A stretch of DNA of 64,000 bases from Bin87 sp965220505. Its GTDB lineage: Bacteria; Chloroflexota; Dehalococcoidia; Lucifugimonadales; UBA3495. This document shows positions 62,503 to 64,000 of the stretch, in pieces. Position 1 is the first letter of the stretch; each line of letters begins with the position of its first letter. The notes under the pieces were generated by a model. The model did no database searches. It was not told the DNA's origin and was given only the letters and a program-made list of their open reading frames with translations. Where the stretch lies: contig CBDCQE010000003.1 in NCBI GenBank assembly GCA_965220505.1, forward strand, positions 310,001 through 374,000, given 5' to 3'. The position numbers were made by a program, and so were the translations under genes.

Positions 62503-62703
62503 TTACTGCCCAGCCAATTTCGCCCGGACTTCTTCAACTTCAGCGTTGCCCAGGATGCGGAACACGTTGATGCTGCGGTCCTCGACGGCTACGCCCCTGA
62601 GAGCGTGGCGGCCGTTCTTCATCGTGACCAACTCCATGGAGTCCTCGGCAATGTCGACCTTCCGCTTGAGTTTGACTGAGTAGGCTTGCAGGGGCCATTC
62701 CAT
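62503..62703 (-). CDS. DUF5679-like small protein without the zinc cysteines
   Basis: A 66-residue protein; the ATG at 62703 has GGAGTG upstream. YSVKLKRKVDI, VTMKNGRHALRGV and VFRIL match the spacing of DUF5679 zinc-ribbon proteins (YCVKCRxKxEI, MKNGRPAxxG, CPxCGxxxFRI), but all four Cys positions are replaced. It converges with the flavin reductase gene 38 bp away. Function unknown; the homology call is from pattern only. Confidence 0.6.
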   Translation of the reverse strand: MEWPLQAYSVKLKRKVDIAEDSMELVTMKNGRHALRGVAVEDRSINVFRILGNAEVEEVRAKLAGQ

Positions 62704-62822
62704 GATTTTCACTCCGTTATTTTGTGGTGGCTGTCGCGCCGGCTGAAGAGAGTATTTTATCAGCGGCGCTGAGGTTTGTTTTTGCCGCCGGGAGCAGGCT
62801 GAGCCAGCAATGATGGTCAGTT

Positions 62823-63010
62823 TTACGCTAATCGTTGCCGATTCGTCAATACGGCATGGCTCGATTTTGTAAGTTTCTGGTATCGATCCTTGCCGACCTC
62901 CTGGTGCAGGGCCTCGGCTACTTCGTCCTTGATGACACGACGCATACGCAGAGCCTGGTTGTAGTCGGATATTGAGAGCAGGCCGCCCAGCAGGAAACGG
63001 CTGCGAAGCG
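62823..63010 (-). other. Possible gene remnant in the 62704-63078 gap
   Basis: An open frame without a good start encodes SISDYNQALRMRRVIKDEVA and a further 30 charged residues to a stop at 62823. The residue mix looks protein-like, but no family was recognised. It may be a decayed gene fragment. The remainder of the gap holds only a hairpin. Confidence 0.2.
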
Positions 63011-63026
63011 TTGTGCGACAAAATGT

Positions 63027-63049
63027 GGGGCAGGTCGGAGACCTGCCCC
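63027..63049 (-). terminator. Hairpin downstream of hsp20
   Basis: GGGGCAGGT (63027-63035) and ACCTGCCCC (63041-63049) are perfect arms around a 5-base loop, 30 bases past the hsp20 stop; read on the minus strand the stem is followed by ACATTTTG. A probable intrinsic terminator with a short U run. Confidence 0.6.
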
Positions 63050-63078
63050 GGGTTGGCCGATGGGGCCGTTGGCCGTTT

Positions 63079-63558
63079 TTAGGCCGAGTCCGCGACCGCG
63101 GTGTTGGAGACCTGCAGCCGGCGGGTCTGGGCGGCTTCGGCGACGGGAACCGTCACCGTGAGCACACCGTTCTCCAGTCCGACGGTAGCGTCGTCCAGGT
63201 TGAGGTCGCTGGGGAGGCGGATGGCGCGGGAGAAGCTGCCGGAACGGCGTTCACGCATCAGGTACTCCTTGCCCTCGTGGCTGGCCTCCGACCCGCGGGA
63301 CGCCTTGACCAACATGATCCGGTCGGGGCTGATGGACACGTCCACGTCATCGGCGGCGAAGCCGGGCAGCGAGGCGTGGACGGTGAGCTGTTGCTCGTTG
63401 CGGCACACGTCCATGGGGATGGACCAGGATTCGTTGGCGCGTTCCACACCGTCGTCCAGGGGATCGCCCCAGCGATGGACGGCCCACCGGGGACTGTTGA
63501 ACAGGCGGTTGAATTGGCGCATCTCGCGGAAGGGGTCAAATCGCTGCATGGTCGTCAT
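63079..63558 (-). CDS. Hsp20 / alpha-crystallin small heat-shock protein
   Basis: A 159-residue holdase chaperone. The alpha-crystallin domain spans about 45-140: WSIPMDVCRNEQQLTVHASL, PGFAADDVDVSI, GSFSRAIRLPSDLNLDDATV and the closing LENGVLTVTVPV. The ATG at 63558 has GGAGG 8 bases upstream. It is divergent from dnaJ with well-formed promoters for both in the 190-base gap. Confidence 0.94.
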   Translation of the reverse strand: MTTMQRFDPFREMRQFNRLFNSPRWAVHRWGDPLDDGVERANESWSIPMDVCRNEQQLTVHASLPGFAADDVDVSISPDRIMLVKASRGSEASHEGKEYLMRERRSGSFSRAIRLPSDLNLDDATVGLENGVLTVTVPVAEAAQTRRLQVSNTAVADSA

Positions 63559-63626
63559 AATTTATCCTCCAGAGGCATCGGCGCGCTGGCCGAGGATTCT
63601 TGGCCGCTCGGTCGGCCGGTGATGTC

Positions 63627-63655
63627 ACTATACGAAGTTGATGGCTTTTTGTCAA
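63627..63655 (-). promoter_or_regulatory. hsp20 promoter
   Basis: On the minus strand, TTGACA (63650-63655) and TATAGT (63627-63632) are separated by exactly 17 bases, a near-consensus housekeeping promoter 70 bases before the hsp20 start. Confidence 0.8.
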
Positions 63656-63679
63656 GTATAGCGGTGATAAACCCATCAA
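63638..63679. promoter_or_regulatory. Candidate shared operator between hsp20 and dnaJ
   Basis: TTGATGG (63638-63644) and CCATCAA (63673-63679) are perfect inverted repeats 28 bases apart, bracketing the hsp20 -35 box and lying just upstream of the dnaJ -35 box. A further TGATGG occurs at 63709. No CIRCE element was seen. Confidence 0.4.
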
Positions 63680-63683
63680 GTTA

Positions 63684-63712
63684 TTGATTATATCGGCTTC
63701 GTTTGATATGAT
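63684..63712 (+). promoter_or_regulatory. dnaJ promoter
   Basis: TTGATT (63684-63689) and TATGAT (63707-63712) are 17 bases apart, 37 bases before the dnaJ start codon. Confidence 0.7.
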
Positions 63713-63748
63713 GGTTGCACGATCATTTTAATACAGGCAGGCGCCGCA

Positions 63749-64000
63749 ATGGCTGACTACTATGACATACTGGGCGTACCGCGCAGCGCCGACGAAAAGG
63801 AAATCCGGCAGGCGTATCGCCGGTTGGCGCGTCAGCATCACCCGGACGTGAATCCCGGGGACGATGACGCGGCCGAGCGGTTCAAGACCATCAACGCCGC
63901 CTACGAGGTGCTGTCGGACGCGGACAAGCGGGAAAAGTACGACCGCTACGGCGACCGCTGGGAGCAGGCCGAGCACTTTGATCAGCAGGGGTTCGACCAG
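63749..64000 (+). CDS. DnaJ-domain co-chaperone, 3' end outside the window
   Basis: The first 84 residues of a DnaJ/CbpA-type protein: DYYDILGVPRSADEKEIRQA, RRLARQHHPDVNPGD with the HPD tripeptide that stimulates DnaK ATPase, and YEVLSDADKREKYDRYG. What follows the J domain is cut off, so DnaJ and CbpA cannot be told apart. It is divergent from hsp20. Confidence 0.92.
   Translation, partial: MADYYDILGVPRSADEKEIRQAYRRLARQHHPDVNPGDDDAAERFKTINAAYEVLSDADKREKYDRYGDRWEQAEHFDQQGFDQ

Overview
The window is a 64 kb piece of a GC-rich bacterial chromosome, with lower-GC islands near 25, 40.5 and 43.3 kb. The gene content suggests a Chloroflexota lineage, most likely Dehalococcoidia/SAR202-like: five family III (CaiB/BaiF) CoA-transferases, an HpcH/HpaI aldolase, a TRAP permease, a YdiJ-type FAD/Fe-S dehydrogenase, many DUF433/PIN, Uma2 and retropepsin-like accessory genes, and frequent palindromic intergenic repeats. 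That assignment is inferred from gene content only; no rRNA or tRNA gene was seen.

Layout. 0-7 kb: four CoA-transferase genes (two in an operon with a MaoC-like hydratase) and a TSUP permease. 7-9.5 kb: a DUF433/DUF5615 toxin-antitoxin pair beside a radical SAM gene whose 3' end is duplicated on the far side of the pair, then a nested palindromic repeat. 9.5-17.6 kb: a pyrimidine operon pyrR-pyrB-pyrC-carA-orf-carB controlled by a clear PyrR-binding loop and terminator. 17.7-21.5 kb: ornithine cyclodeaminase and a ferredoxin, a LysR regulator, a small membrane/coiled-coil protein, and an HpcH aldolase. 21.5-31 kb: an anaerobic-type cobalamin operon (cbiC, cbiX, cbiD, cbiT, cobI, cobM, cbiG, cobJ) interrupted by Uma2, AlkB-like and methyltransferase genes and lacking cbiE. 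31-39.5 kb: a retropepsin, leuS, a cupin, a Trk/Ktr potassium transporter pair, pheA, a signal-peptidase-like protein and a YihY membrane protein. 39.5-43.3 kb: an accessory patch with an intact and a catalytically degenerate retropepsin in tandem, two unknown genes, a fifth CoA-transferase and an IS5-type transposase remnant. 43.5-53.8 kb: a secreted protein followed by a 3,062-residue surface protein made of about 24 CARDB-like domains, whose C-terminal two thirds is a nearly indel-free array of alternating domains (pair period 636 bp, higher-order period 1,272 bp). 53.8-64 kb: a YdiJ-like dehydrogenase, an alpha/beta hydrolase flanked by two copies of one palindromic element, a cation-efflux-like protein, an orphan TRAP large permease, a HEPN-like gene with a duplicated dctM 3' end behind it, a flavin disulfide reductase, a cysteine-less DUF5679-like protein, and divergent hsp20/dnaJ stress genes.

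The points most worth follow-up are two small cassettes (DUF433/PIN and HEPN-like), each sitting immediately downstream of a housekeeping gene and each followed by a second copy of that gene's C-terminal coding end; the regular domain array of the giant protein; the CoA-transferase pair in which one partner has lost the catalytic aspartate; and the retropepsin pair with one dead partner.
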